Origin: Ferranicluibacter quercicola
Lineage (GTDB): Bacteria > Pseudomonadota > Alphaproteobacteria > Rhizobiales > Rhizobiaceae
Direction: 5' to 3'
Assembly: GCF_021168455.1 (NCBI RefSeq)
Contig: NZ_JAJOZR010000007.1
Location: forward strand, 1 to 64,000
DNA: 64,000 nucleotides
The notes beneath the pieces are model-generated. The model ran no database searches. It saw only the letters and a program-made list of their open reading frames with translations, and was not told the DNA's origin. Within the stretch, counting starts at the first letter, position 1; each line of letters begins with the position of its first letter. Both the position numbers and the translations under genes were made by a program. Positions 16,031-23,494 of this stretch are shown here, in pieces.

Positions 16031-16054
16031 AAAAAGCCCGCAGGAGTTGCGGGC
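16031..16054 (-). terminator. Hairpin with T-tract just upstream of the tape measure gene
   Basis: GCCCGCA (16036-16042) pairs with TGCGGGC (16048-16054) around a five-base loop. On the minus strand the stem is followed by five T residues (16035-16031), the form of an intrinsic terminator. It would act on tail-operon transcripts entering the tape measure gene. In plus-strand RNA the same stem would form the 5' end of the small antisense gene's message. Confidence 0.55.
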
Positions 16055-16068
16055 CTTGGGAGGTGAGT

Positions 16069-16275
16069 ATGGATGGCTGGCTAAAGGCGTTGATCGCGAC
16101 AGCTTGCGTCGTGATAGTTCTCGGTGGCGGCTATTACGCCATCAAAGAGAACGCGAACGCGACAGCGAGGGCTGCCGAAGAGAAAGAGCGGACCATTCGC
16201 AATGGCTGCAACGCAGCCAAATCGAATAGCAGCCTCACCGCATTGCAAGAATATTGCCGCGATAAAGGCTACTAA
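16069..16275 (+). CDS. Small membrane protein, antisense moron between tail chaperones and tape measure
   Basis: 68 residues from the ATG at 16069, which has an excellent GGGAGGTG ribosome binding site; the upstream in-frame GTG lies inside that site. One transmembrane segment (about 8-25, IATACVVIVLGGGYYAI) is followed by a charged helix and a C-terminal region with two Cys (Cys47 and Cys62). It may be exported and disulphide bonded. Its stop overlaps the stop of the T-frame by two bases. With its own likely promoter it looks like an independent cargo gene; function unknown. Confidence 0.6.
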   Translation: MDGWLKALIATACVVIVLGGGYYAIKENANATARAAEEKERTIRNGCNAAKSNSSLTALQEYCRDKGY

Positions 16276-16511
16276 CCACCATGCTTCTCCATAAGAGCCC
16301 GCATTTCGCGCTCAGATGGCGGCCCACTGCCGTCTTCACTGCCATCGTCGTTATGCGCTTCGATCGCCTCAAAGAACTCGACCAGCGTAGCCGCCCAGAA
16401 ATCAGGCGGACGCCAGCCGATCTTGTGTGCCGTCCGCAGCCACTGTCGTAACTGCTGCTCGGTACTTAGGTCTTCGCCGCTTCGGTCTTTGTTTCCGTTG
16501 CGGCGCTTTCG
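16272..16511 (-). CDS. Tail assembly chaperone T-frame, expressed as G-T fusion by -1 frameshift
   Basis: Directly after the G-like gene the -1 frame is open for 79 codons to a TAG at 16274-16272. It encodes STEQQLRQWLRTAHKIGW and then RPPDFWAATLVEFFEAIEAH, a pattern typical of the second tail-assembly chaperone frame (FW-x-x-TL). The frame has no usable start codon before its last dozen residues, so translation must come from the upstream gene. With slippage after codon 105 the fusion would be 184 residues. The fusion chaperone recruits tail tube to the tape measure. Confidence 0.75.
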   Translation of the reverse strand, partial: RKRRNGNKDRSGEDLSTEQQLRQWLRTAHKIGWRPPDFWAATLVEFFEAIEAHNDDGSEDGSGPPSEREMRALMEKHGG

Positions 16512-16825
16512 TTTCCCTTTTCTCCTGCCTCATCGAGATGGGCGGAAATCAGATCGTTGAAGGCGACCGAGCAGTCGGCAAAGTGGCGCAACTGGATCTT
16601 CTCCAGCGCCGCGGCCTTGTTGCCCTTGATGGTGAGGAACTGAATGGCGGCCAAGGTCGCGCCAATTTCGACGCCGGCCAGCCGCTGCCAGAGATCCGAC
16701 AACGACTTGCACTGGAGCGCGGCTGAAACGGCGGCAAGGCCGTTCATCGTACCGGCAAGCACCAGATCAACGTCGTCGATCTTGAGGGCGACTTCGCCGC
16801 GCGCAAGGTTTACGGGTTCAGCCAT
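16466..16825 (-). CDS. Tail assembly chaperone (gpG-like)
   Basis: 119 residues, mainly helical, beginning MAEPVNLARGEVALKIDDVD and ending in a polar Glu/Lys/Thr tail. It sits between the tail tube gene (three bases downstream of its stop) and the tape measure, the G position of lambda. A -1 slippery heptamer lies within codons 103-105. The short form and the longer fusion would together chaperone the tape measure. Confidence 0.75.
   Translation of the reverse strand: MAEPVNLARGEVALKIDDVDLVLAGTMNGLAAVSAALQCKSLSDLWQRLAGVEIGATLAAIQFLTIKGNKAAALEKIQLRHFADCSVAFNDLISAHLDEAGEKGNESAATETKTEAAKT
16511..16517 (-). promoter_or_regulatory. -1 programmed ribosomal frameshift site (GGGAAAC)
   Basis: On the minus strand the bases read G GGA AAC in the zero frame of the G-like gene, exactly fitting the X-XXY-YYZ rule; lambda G uses GGGAAAG. 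The -1 frame downstream is open for 79 codons with chaperone-like sequence, while the zero frame ends 14 codons later at 16466. Confidence 0.75.
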
Positions 16826-16828
16826 GCT

Positions 16829-17260
16829 TTAAGCCTCCGCGACGAAGACCGGAGGAGCCGCGGGAACGAAGGACGCGGTGAACTCCATGGAATTCTCAAC
16901 ATCGCCGCTCAGCTCGTAATCCGTGACGAAATACGGGCCGGAGAAAGTGCCGACGCCGGGCACGATGATCTTTGCGTTGAAAACTTCCGCGCCAACGATC
17001 TTGGTGTTGAATGCCTTCTGCGCCGCGCTCGAGACGTATCGGCCGGAGCCGGAAAACGTCTTCTTGGAAATGCCAGGACGGCTGGTGCCCTCAACCGGGC
17101 CGCCGGGGTTCGTGCACGATGGGATCGTGGTATCGATCTCGTTCGCGGACATGCTGAAACTGCGAGTGGTCAGGCCGCAAAGGTTCGTGAAAACCTCAGT
17201 GCCTGCGCCGTCGCCGATCTGAATGAGTAGGGTCCGGCCCAACTGTTGTCCGTCTGCCAT
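16829..17260 (-). CDS. Major tail tube protein
   Basis: 143 residues from the ATG at 17260 (MADGQQLGRT), which has GGAGA six bases upstream. The sequence is rich in Thr, Ser and Gly with beta strands. It includes LCGLTTRSFSMSANEIDTT and FSGSGRY, features of the TP901-1-type / phage_tail_2 tail tube family, and ends VAEA. It polymerises into the tail tube. Its leader has a CCGGC stem and A/C-rich stretch shared with two other phage genes, consistent with high expression. Confidence 0.8.
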   Translation of the reverse strand: MADGQQLGRTLLIQIGDGAGTEVFTNLCGLTTRSFSMSANEIDTTIPSCTNPGGPVEGTSRPGISKKTFSGSGRYVSSAAQKAFNTKIVGAEVFNAKIIVPGVGTFSGPYFVTDYELSGDVENSMEFTASFVPAAPPVFVAEA

Positions 17261-17321
17261 GGGATCTCCTTCGCCGGCGCGGCCGGACGTTAACGTGGTG
17301 GTTTTGGTATGGTGATGGCCG

Positions 17322-17726
17322 CTACGCGGCCTTGTCGTAGCGAGCCAAGAACTCGACGACCGCATGACTGGTGATGCCGTCCGGATCTCGGAAAACGCGC
17401 GTCTGTCGATGCATGATCGAGATAAAGCGGTTCGTGCTGAGCGTCATGGGCGCCAAATGCAGCGCCTCGACCATGGCGTCGGCGATGCGGCGAACTTCCG
17501 GAAAGCCGACCGCGCGCGACCATGCGTGCATGGTCAGGTAGATGTCTCCGCCCTCAAGGCAGGTGGCATCGCGGCGGAGCGTCTGAGCCTCGCCGATGTT
17601 GATGTATGGAAACGATGGAGCCGTAGGCGGCTGGTCGTAGATGCGTCTGCTGAAGCCTGTCACTGTCGCGTCAGCCTTCAGCAGACGAACGACTTCGCCT
17701 TGCACTTCGAGTTCGGGTGAGGCCAT
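17322..17726 (-). CDS. Tail terminator / completion protein, DUF3168 family
   Basis: 134 residues. The DUF3168 pattern is visible: IYDQPPTAPSFPYINIGEAQ near 30-48, TMHAWSR at about 65-71, and a C-terminal strand pair ending FLARYDKAA. This family caps the tail tube and joins it to the head. It shares one base with the stop of the gp10-like gene and precedes the tail tube, the usual order. Confidence 0.75.
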   Translation of the reverse strand: MASPELEVQGEVVRLLKADATVTGFSRRIYDQPPTAPSFPYINIGEAQTLRRDATCLEGGDIYLTMHAWSRAVGFPEVRRIADAMVEALHLAPMTLSTNRFISIMHRQTRVFRDPDGITSHAVVEFLARYDKAA

Positions 17727-18214
17727 TACTTTTTCATCGCCTCCCGCACTGCTTTATTTATGGCCGCGTTCAATCGCTTCTTCGCCTGCGGCTTCGCGGC
17801 CCGCCAGTTAGGGAAGATGTGCGGCTGCGCTGGTGTGCCGGGATGCATGCCCGTGGGATTGTCTGCGGCAGCTTTCTTTCCGGCAACCGTTCCACCGCCT
17901 TTTGCGGTGCTGTGCGGCGCAGTGCCAAACTCCAAAAAGCGCCAAATAAACGACGCGAACAAGCCGACCGCGTCCTTATCCTTGCTGGCCTGGATACCAA
18001 CCTGCTCCTGCGCCGGTCGATTACGAATGAAATCTGCGTCAAACGAGTGCATGTATTCGAGCGTGGCGCCGGTTGGCGCCTTCTGCTCCATCTCGGCGGC
18101 GAAATCCTCCATGATGGCGATCTTCGCGTCCGCGGCATACTTTTCGACGTTGGGAGCCAGGGCGTTCAGCCGCTTCATCAACGCCTCGCGCCCTTGCACT
18201 TTCGCCTTAATCAC
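17726..18214 (-). CDS. HK97 gp10-like head-tail joining protein
   Basis: 162 residues. An N-terminal region, VQGREALMKRLNALAPNVEK, is followed by EMEQKAPTGATLEYMHSFDA, WRFLEFGTAPHSTAK and QPHIFPNWRAAKP. This order of blocks (KAPTGTG-like, then EFGT...HPGTPAQPF-like) is characteristic of the HK97-gp10 / phage morphogenesis family. It acts in head-tail completion. Confidence 0.8.
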   Translation of the reverse strand: MIKAKVQGREALMKRLNALAPNVEKYAADAKIAIMEDFAAEMEQKAPTGATLEYMHSFDADFIRNRPAQEQVGIQASKDKDAVGLFASFIWRFLEFGTAPHSTAKGGGTVAGKKAAADNPTGMHPGTPAQPHIFPNWRAAKPQAKKRLNAAINKAVREAMKK

Positions 18215-18564
18215 GTCGCCACCCCGTCATCAACCATGAACTCTATCCAGGCATTCCTGCCGTCTGGATTAGAGGCGGTTCGAATGTTGAATTCCCGCGC
18301 CGGGTTGCGAGCATCGACAATACGCCAGTCGGATGTAACCGACCGCGTGCGCTCGTTGGAGCGAACCCAGACAGTGTAAGGCTGGACGCCCGTCAACCGG
18401 CTGGCTTGCACGGCCTCGCCACCTGCGCGTGCGACAAGCTGCGCGGGCTCGGTGAAGACGGTTTCCCACCCGCCTTGCTCATTTCCGTAATCGTCAAGGA
18501 CAACCGAACGAGTTTGAAAATCCAGCCTCTCGCGCATAGCCCCCGATTTAGGCTTCTGCGCCAT
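18211..18564 (-). CDS. Phage head closure / head-tail adaptor protein
   Basis: 117 residues from the ATG at 18564 (MAQKPKSG), which has GGAGGAG upstream. It reads MRERLDFQTRSVVLDDYGNE and later SDWRIVDARNP, the pattern of SPP1 gp16 / PF05521 head-tail adaptors (REK-x-x-FQ, then Y-x-I-x-x-V). It overlaps the next gene by four bases. Role: closing the connector after packaging. Confidence 0.75.
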   Translation of the reverse strand: MAQKPKSGAMRERLDFQTRSVVLDDYGNEQGGWETVFTEPAQLVARAGGEAVQASRLTGVQPYTVWVRSNERTRSVTSDWRIVDARNPAREFNIRTASNPDGRNAWIEFMVDDGVAT

Positions 18565-18724
18565 CTTCCGGCTCCTCCAGCACGCTGTCATCCGTGACAG
18601 CAGCGCCCTTGGCTACGGCCTCCTCGCCGCAAATCCGGCGCACGTTTTTGGACGTGCCGGCCTTATAAGCGATGGTGAAACCCGGCTGCGCCCAGTCAAA
18701 ATCTTCTACAAAACGTACGTGCAT
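18548..18724 (-). CDS. Small phage protein between connector and adaptor
   Basis: 58 residues from the ATG at 18724, with GGAGGA six bases upstream. It reads MHVRFVEDFDWAQPGFTIAY, then KAGTSKNVRRICGEEAVAKG and an acidic tail. It overlaps the end of the connector gene by 19 bases and the start of the adaptor gene by 17 bases. Similar short proteins (MKVRFTRDFD-x-x-P-like) are frequent at this spot in siphovirus head operons; function not known. Confidence 0.7.
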   Translation of the reverse strand: MHVRFVEDFDWAQPGFTIAYKAGTSKNVRRICGEEAVAKGAAVTDDSVLEEPEDGAEA

Positions 18725-19068
18725 GTTTCATCCTCCAAGGATGGGCGCCAGACGCGCCAAGGGGCCAGAAGCCGTCGTACTGTCGGCTGAAGCACGGCCT
18801 CGCCAGCGTCCTTCTCTGGGGCCTCACGGCGCTCGTACAGATCAGACAAAACAAGCAGGACCGCAGCCACGATCGGAGGCGTCACGATAATCGTGAACCC
18901 ATCGGCGTCAGGATCTGGCAGCGGCTGGCCCGTGGGGAGGACCGGCCTATCTATATATTCCAGAACGATCGATTCCGCCGCGGCAAGATAGACGCCGATC
19001 TCGGCGTCCTCATCCTCGTGAAAGATGCGCAGGTGCTTGCGCGCGAGCTCAATATCAACCAGCGCCAT
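18706..19068 (-). CDS. Head-tail connector protein (gp6-like)
   Basis: 120 residues. It reads ALVDIELARKHLRIFHEDED, then IGVYLAAAESIVLEYIDRP and a Tyr/Arg segment, YERREAP. These are the signature blocks of the phage gp6/gp15 connector family (LxxAKxHLR...D...D..I...l.aA...v....). It forms the ring below the portal. It lies between the capsid region and the adaptor gene as expected. Confidence 0.8.
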   Translation of the reverse strand: MALVDIELARKHLRIFHEDEDAEIGVYLAAAESIVLEYIDRPVLPTGQPLPDPDADGFTIIVTPPIVAAVLLVLSDLYERREAPEKDAGEAVLQPTVRRLLAPWRVWRPSLEDETCTYVL

Positions 19069-19091
19069 AAGCCACCGTCCCGCCCCTTGGG

Positions 19092-19379
19092 CTATTCTTC
19101 AACCAGTTCGACGAGGCCGTTGGCCTTCAGGTCGGCATAGCGCTGACGGCTAACCGAAAACGGCTCGCTGGCCGGTCCCTTATCGCCTTCAACACCCTCA
19201 AAACTGCGAACAGCCTTGACCAAAAACTTGTTTGCGTCATCGGTCTTGGCCTCGACTGGCTTGGCGTCAGACGTCGACATCAGCGGCTTTTCCGTGTAGC
19301 CGACCTCAGCCGACTTCATGGCAGGCGCCTCTGCCTTTTCGGACACCTTCAAGACGCTTTCTTCTTTCTTCGCGACCAT
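19092..19379 (-). CDS. Hypothetical head-region protein
   Basis: 95 residues from the ATG at 19379, chosen because GGAGGG lies five bases upstream. The N-terminal half is low complexity (Lys, Glu, Ala). The C-terminal half, DDANKFLVKAVRSFEGVEGD through SRQRYADLKANGLVELVEE, resembles short head-decoration-like or Mu-F-type domains that contain a similar closing helix. No firm assignment. Confidence 0.55.
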   Translation of the reverse strand: MVAKKEESVLKVSEKAEAPAMKSAEVGYTEKPLMSTSDAKPVEAKTDDANKFLVKAVRSFEGVEGDKGPASEPFSVSRQRYADLKANGLVELVEE

Positions 19380-19380
19380 G

Positions 19381-19680
19381 TCAGCCCTCCAGCGTTGCGA
19401 CCGCGCCGGTCGTGCCGGTTGCGAACACACGGCGAACCTGATGCGGGATGATGAAGCCGACCGGAGCAGCCGTCACTGTGATCGTGTCAGCGTCAGCGTT
19501 CTGCGACGGAAGGTACTTGATGTTGCCGGCGGTAATGACGACCAGACCAGCCGCATATGCAGCAAGGTCGACCGTGTCACTGGCCACAACCGTCACGCCC
19601 TTTGGGTGGCGGGCAGCTTTGCGACGACCGGAAATGTATGGATTGCCCGTGGACGGGTCTTTCGTCTTGTCGTAGGCCAT
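19381..19680 (-). CDS. Small capsid-associated protein (possible GTA Rcc01079-like head spike base)
   Basis: 99 residues. Central text DTVDLAAYAAGLVVITAGNI is followed by DADTITVTAAPVGFIIPHQV and RRVFATGTTGAVATLEG. A beta-rich protein of about 100 residues ending in R-R-V-x-A-T-G-T-T resembles the spike-base protein family of Rhodobacter gene transfer agent. It lies one base before the next gene and next to the capsid gene, consistent with a surface protein of the head. Confidence 0.55.
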   Translation of the reverse strand: MAYDKTKDPSTGNPYISGRRKAARHPKGVTVVASDTVDLAAYAAGLVVITAGNIKYLPSQNADADTITVTAAPVGFIIPHQVRRVFATGTTGAVATLEG

Positions 19681-19730
19681 GAAGCCCTCCTATTGGTTGG
19701 AATGGGGCGCCCGAAGACGCCCCTTAAGGC

Positions 19731-20930
19731 TTAGGCCGAGACGGCGCCGGTGACGAACGCTTCCGGACGGTAAACCGCCAGACCAAGACGCTCCTCGGCG
19801 CGAATACTTGCGAGGTTCCGCTCGAAATCATCGACGTTCTCTGTCGACAGAAGTACTTCGATTTCCATACGGTCGAAGATCTGCGCGGCCATGGAAAAGG
19901 CGCCGGTCAGGAACGTACCAAGTGTCTGGGACTGCGTTTCGACAATCGGAAGATTCCACAGTCGAGGAGACGTGCCGTTCTGCGGGTTCGCGATGATGTA
20001 GCGCCCCTCATTGTCTTTGGTCAGTTCGATGGCTGCCCAGTCGATCGGATTAAGGACGAAACCGGTTGCCGGATATTCAGCTAGAACAACCTGCAGCATG
20101 GCTAGCCGCAGTCGGTCAATCGGGGTCGCATCCTGCGGAACGAAGGCCGGCGCAAAAGCAGTTGCCTGCGGCTGCACGCCGAGGATGTTCTGGCCAGTGC
20201 CGTCGCCCTTGAGAAGTTGCGCTTCTTCCTTGAACTGCAGACCGTAGCGAGCGCGGCCATCGATATAGCTCTTCAGGGCGACTGCGTCGTCAAGGATCTG
20301 GCGAGAAGCCTTGAAAAGATGCGCGATCGTGCGGACAGGAGCGTTCGCCATGTTGAAAGTGATATCGCTGTAAGGCTTGGAATTTGTCTCAGCAACCGGA
20401 GCCGCGTTGTTCGTGAAGCCCGTTTCCTTGACATACTCGATGTTATTCGAACTGGTCTGACCGGGCATCAGAAGGTCGCGGATCGTCATGCGACGGTTTG
20501 GCGGCGCAATGATGCCCGGAACACGCTGTCCTGGCACCAGCGAAGTGCCATTGGATCGGCCGACGCCGACAGTACCGTCCGCGGTGGTAATGGCAGCGCG
20601 ATCTGCGCGAATGCTCATCTTGCCACGCGTCGAGCTGGTCATTTCGCCAGATTTGAACGCATCAGAATCAACCACGATGTCGCCGAGCGACTTCTGCTCG
20701 TCTTCGCCGAATTCGCGTTCGCGTGCGGCATGCTTTTCCAGATCGCCAAGGCGGGTCGTCATAGCGCCGAGTTCGGAAAGTGCCTTGTCGGTCTTGTCCT
20801 TCAGCTCAGCGGAGACCGTGCCATTCTTTTCGAGCTTCGACGTGAAGTCGGTCGCAAGATTGCCGACCTGATCCTTGATGGAGGCAAGCGAAGCGCTGAG
20901 CTCGCCAATCTTTTCTGCTAGTTCGGCCAT
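19731..20930 (-). CDS. Major capsid protein, HK97 fold
   Basis: 399 residues. The N-terminal 100 form a coiled-coil scaffold-like delta domain (LAEKIGELSASLASIKDQVG...). The capsid proper starts after about 110, with RMTIRDLLMPGQTSSNNIEY, ETNSKPYSDITFNMANAPVR and IAHLFKASRQILDD, all typical of HK97-type major capsid proteins. The adjacent S49 protease probably removes the delta domain during maturation. Confidence 0.9.
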   Translation of the reverse strand: MAELAEKIGELSASLASIKDQVGNLATDFTSKLEKNGTVSAELKDKTDKALSELGAMTTRLGDLEKHAAREREFGEDEQKSLGDIVVDSDAFKSGEMTSSTRGKMSIRADRAAITTADGTVGVGRSNGTSLVPGQRVPGIIAPPNRRMTIRDLLMPGQTSSNNIEYVKETGFTNNAAPVAETNSKPYSDITFNMANAPVRTIAHLFKASRQILDDAVALKSYIDGRARYGLQFKEEAQLLKGDGTGQNILGVQPQATAFAPAFVPQDATPIDRLRLAMLQVVLAEYPATGFVLNPIDWAAIELTKDNEGRYIIANPQNGTSPRLWNLPIVETQSQTLGTFLTGAFSMAAQIFDRMEIEVLLSTENVDDFERNLASIRAEERLGLAVYRPEAFVTGAVSA

Positions 20931-20939
20931 AAGAGGCTC

Positions 20940-22061
20940 CTATCGTTTGATGAGTGGTGTTTTTGCTTCGGCCAAGAGCCGGTCTAGGGCTGCCAAAGCA
21001 GCAGCATCCGTCTCGTCATCAGGAGCCCCCTGATCATTCTTGAGGTAGAGCCGAGCGGCCCGCTCTGCCTCTGAGTTTGAAAAGCCAACAAGACCCTTGA
21101 GGCCGTTTTCAAACTCACGTTTCGTGATCGGCTCGCCCGCCGCCATCTTTGCGGCAAGCAGCGAAGCCGACTCTACACGCGCCTGGTTGTTCGCCTTCAC
21201 GCGCCGCACATATGCCGGCTGCGTTTCGGCGCCGAAGCGCTCGAGCGTTTCTTCCAGAGTGGCAACGCGATCAACCATGCCGCGATCTAGGAGCTCTTCC
21301 GAATAGAAGACCCTGCCGCGGCCGTAACCGTCCTGCACCTTACTGAGTGCGACGCCGCGCCCTTCAGCGACGGCAAACAGAAACTTGTTGTACGAGCGAT
21401 CGACGCCGGCCTTGATGTAAGCAAGCGTTTCCTTGCTCAGCGGCCCCGTCTCATTCCCCTCGACCTTTTCTGGCGTCGAGGAGATGTACGTGCGCTTGAT
21501 GCCTCGCTGCTCAAGGGCGGCCGAGACGTCATCGTGCGCCGTGTAGACGCCGATTGATCCAGCACGTCCCGAAGGCGTGACAACGATTTCGTCGGCCGCA
21601 GACGCTACCCAGTAGGCCGCGCTTGCCGCCAAGCTGTTGACCTGCGCGATAATCGGCTTCTCGCCACCACGAAGCTTGCGAATTTCCGTCGCGAGTTCTT
21701 CTGTGCCGGGCACAGTGCCGCCGGGGCTATCGACGTCCAGCACGACAGCCTTCACGTCTTCATTGGACAGCGCCGAATACAGCGCCTTTTTGATGCCCGC
21801 GTAGGACGATCCGCCGCTCATGGCGGAAAACATATCCATTTTCTGCGCCAGAACCCCGTAAACAGGGATAATAGCGACTTTTCCGTCGGTTTGAGCGATT
21901 TCTAGGGCTCGAGCTTCATCGACGGCGGCCGCGAATTCGCTCGAAAACAGCTTCTCACCCTCGGCTCGCGCGACCAAAACATCAGCCAAAACGCCCAGTT
22001 TTTCGCGCTGAATCGCCCAGGGTTCGGCCAGAAAGGCCGAAATCAGGTGTTCAAATTTCAT
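20940..22061 (-). CDS. S49-family head maturation protease
   Basis: 373 residues. ClpP/SppA-like core: VLDVDSPGGTVPGTEELATE at about 107-126, AQVNSLAASAAYWVASAADE with the nucleophile Ser (A-S-A-A-Y), and TPSGRAGSIGVYTAH. The C-terminal 100 residues are helical and charged and may act as scaffold. It lies between portal and capsid, the place of the prohead protease that processes portal and capsid proteins. Confidence 0.85.
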   Translation of the reverse strand: MKFEHLISAFLAEPWAIQREKLGVLADVLVARAEGEKLFSSEFAAAVDEARALEIAQTDGKVAIIPVYGVLAQKMDMFSAMSGGSSYAGIKKALYSALSNEDVKAVVLDVDSPGGTVPGTEELATEIRKLRGGEKPIIAQVNSLAASAAYWVASAADEIVVTPSGRAGSIGVYTAHDDVSAALEQRGIKRTYISSTPEKVEGNETGPLSKETLAYIKAGVDRSYNKFLFAVAEGRGVALSKVQDGYGRGRVFYSEELLDRGMVDRVATLEETLERFGAETQPAYVRRVKANNQARVESASLLAAKMAAGEPITKREFENGLKGLVGFSNSEAERAARLYLKNDQGAPDDETDAAALAALDRLLAEAKTPLIKR

Positions 22062-22104
22062 AATTTGTCCTTATGCAGCGCGTGCTGCGGGCGTTTCGGG
22101 CTAG

Positions 22105-22281
22105 TTAGGCCGACGCGCGGATGGTTAGCGGCACCCGATCATCGTCGCCGTGCTGTGAAAGCATGCCGCGGATAATGGATTCGGCCGATTCTGCGCTCAT
22201 CGCCGCAATTTCAACTTGCGTCGCCTTAGCCCAGCCGCCCGGCTTGAAGCCGGTGACCTTGTAGATTGCAAAATCAGACAT
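22105..22281 (-). CDS. Small hypothetical protein between portal and protease
   Basis: 58 residues from the ATG at 22281, which overlaps the portal stop by eight bases. It reads MSDFAIYKVTGFKPGGWAKA and later AESAESIIRGMLSQHGDDDR, ending TIRASA. It is well formed and translationally coupled. It resembles no family I can name; its place in the head operon suggests a minor structural or assembly role. Confidence 0.6.
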   Translation of the reverse strand: MSDFAIYKVTGFKPGGWAKATQVEIAAMSAESAESIIRGMLSQHGDDDRVPLTIRASA

Positions 22282-23494
22282 TGCCGCCGCTCCCGTTTTG
22301 GTTGTTGGTATCCTTGCCGAGCATATCCAGCGGCGTCATTGTGCCATTGACGATCGAACGATTGCCCCCGTCGATCGGCGCCTTATTCTCGTAGGCTCGG
22401 GCCTCGTCGATCGTGTAAATGCCGGACCCGACCATCTTCGACAGGAACTCAGCTCGCGCTTGGCTATCGCCTCTAAGGATTCCTTCGAGACCGAACCGAA
22501 TTTTGAACTTCTTGCGTGTTTCGCTGGTCAGCAGGTCGCGATAGACGGCAGATTCAATGCTGCGCACCATCGGACCAAGGCAGGTCTTCGTAAACTGCAG
22601 GATCAACTGTTCGATCCCGCTACCCCACGTCGTTGTGCCATTGGCTGCGTGGCCAATCATCACGGGCGGAACGCCAAAGATGCGGCAGATCTGCTCGACG
22701 CTGTACTGGCGCGTCTCCAGCATCTGCGCGTCTTTTGGATCAATCGTCAGCTGCTGATATTTCAGGCCAGCCTCAAGAACGGCGATCTTGCCTGAACGGT
22801 CAGACCCCGCAAACTGGCCAAGCACGTCACCGAGCTGCTTGCGCTGCTCTGGCTTGAGGATTTGGTCAGACGAAAGAACGCCCGCGACCTGAAAGCCGTT
22901 CGCGAACATCTTGCCCGCGACACGCTCGCCCGCCAGCGCATTGCCTACCGCATTCCGCACCACCCCGATCGGGGACATGCCGCGATCACAACCCGGCAAG
23001 ACCGCGCCACGGACGTGGAACATCTTGTCTTCGGGAATGCGGCGTTTCTTGCCGTCTTCCGTCACCTCGTAGTAGCGCGTGTTGCGCTTATCGCGGCAGA
23101 CATCAACCTTCAGCGGAGGCAGCGGATTAAGCGCCACCAGCCGCGTTCCGATCATCTTCTTTTCGGCGAAGAAGTTCCCGTCCAGGCACAGGCAAAACGC
23201 GACCATCGCCCAGAAGTCCGACGCGGTGTCGTCCATGTTGGGCATATCGTGCAACAGGCTGTAGAGTTCGGATTCCGTATCGACCGTCACGCCATCGGCC
23301 TTGTAGACAAGGCAGGGCAGCATGATGAATGCATTCCGGATAAGGTTGACGCAGGCCCATACAGCGTCAAGCTGTAGTGACGTTTCAATCGTTACCGTCT
23401 CGCCCGATGTCGTCCCGAGCCCGAAGAACCCGCGCCAGAATTCGCCGTCGGTGAGCTTGATGGGCACGCCGCGCCATCTCTCGAAGAGGCCCAT
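22274..23494 (-). CDS. Portal protein, HK97 family
   Basis: 406 residues from the ATG at 23494, which shares one base with the terminase stop. It begins MGLFERWRGVPIKLTD and carries ETSLQLDAVWACVNLIRNAF and later YSVEQICRIFGVPPVMIGH, both diagnostic for HK97-type portals. It forms the dodecameric DNA entry ring. Confidence 0.9.
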   Translation of the reverse strand: MGLFERWRGVPIKLTDGEFWRGFFGLGTTSGETVTIETSLQLDAVWACVNLIRNAFIMLPCLVYKADGVTVDTESELYSLLHDMPNMDDTASDFWAMVAFCLCLDGNFFAEKKMIGTRLVALNPLPPLKVDVCRDKRNTRYYEVTEDGKKRRIPEDKMFHVRGAVLPGCDRGMSPIGVVRNAVGNALAGERVAGKMFANGFQVAGVLSSDQILKPEQRKQLGDVLGQFAGSDRSGKIAVLEAGLKYQQLTIDPKDAQMLETRQYSVEQICRIFGVPPVMIGHAANGTTTWGSGIEQLILQFTKTCLGPMVRSIESAVYRDLLTSETRKKFKIRFGLEGILRGDSQARAEFLSKMVGSGIYTIDEARAYENKAPIDGGNRSIVNGTMTPLDMLGKDTNNQNGSGGNV

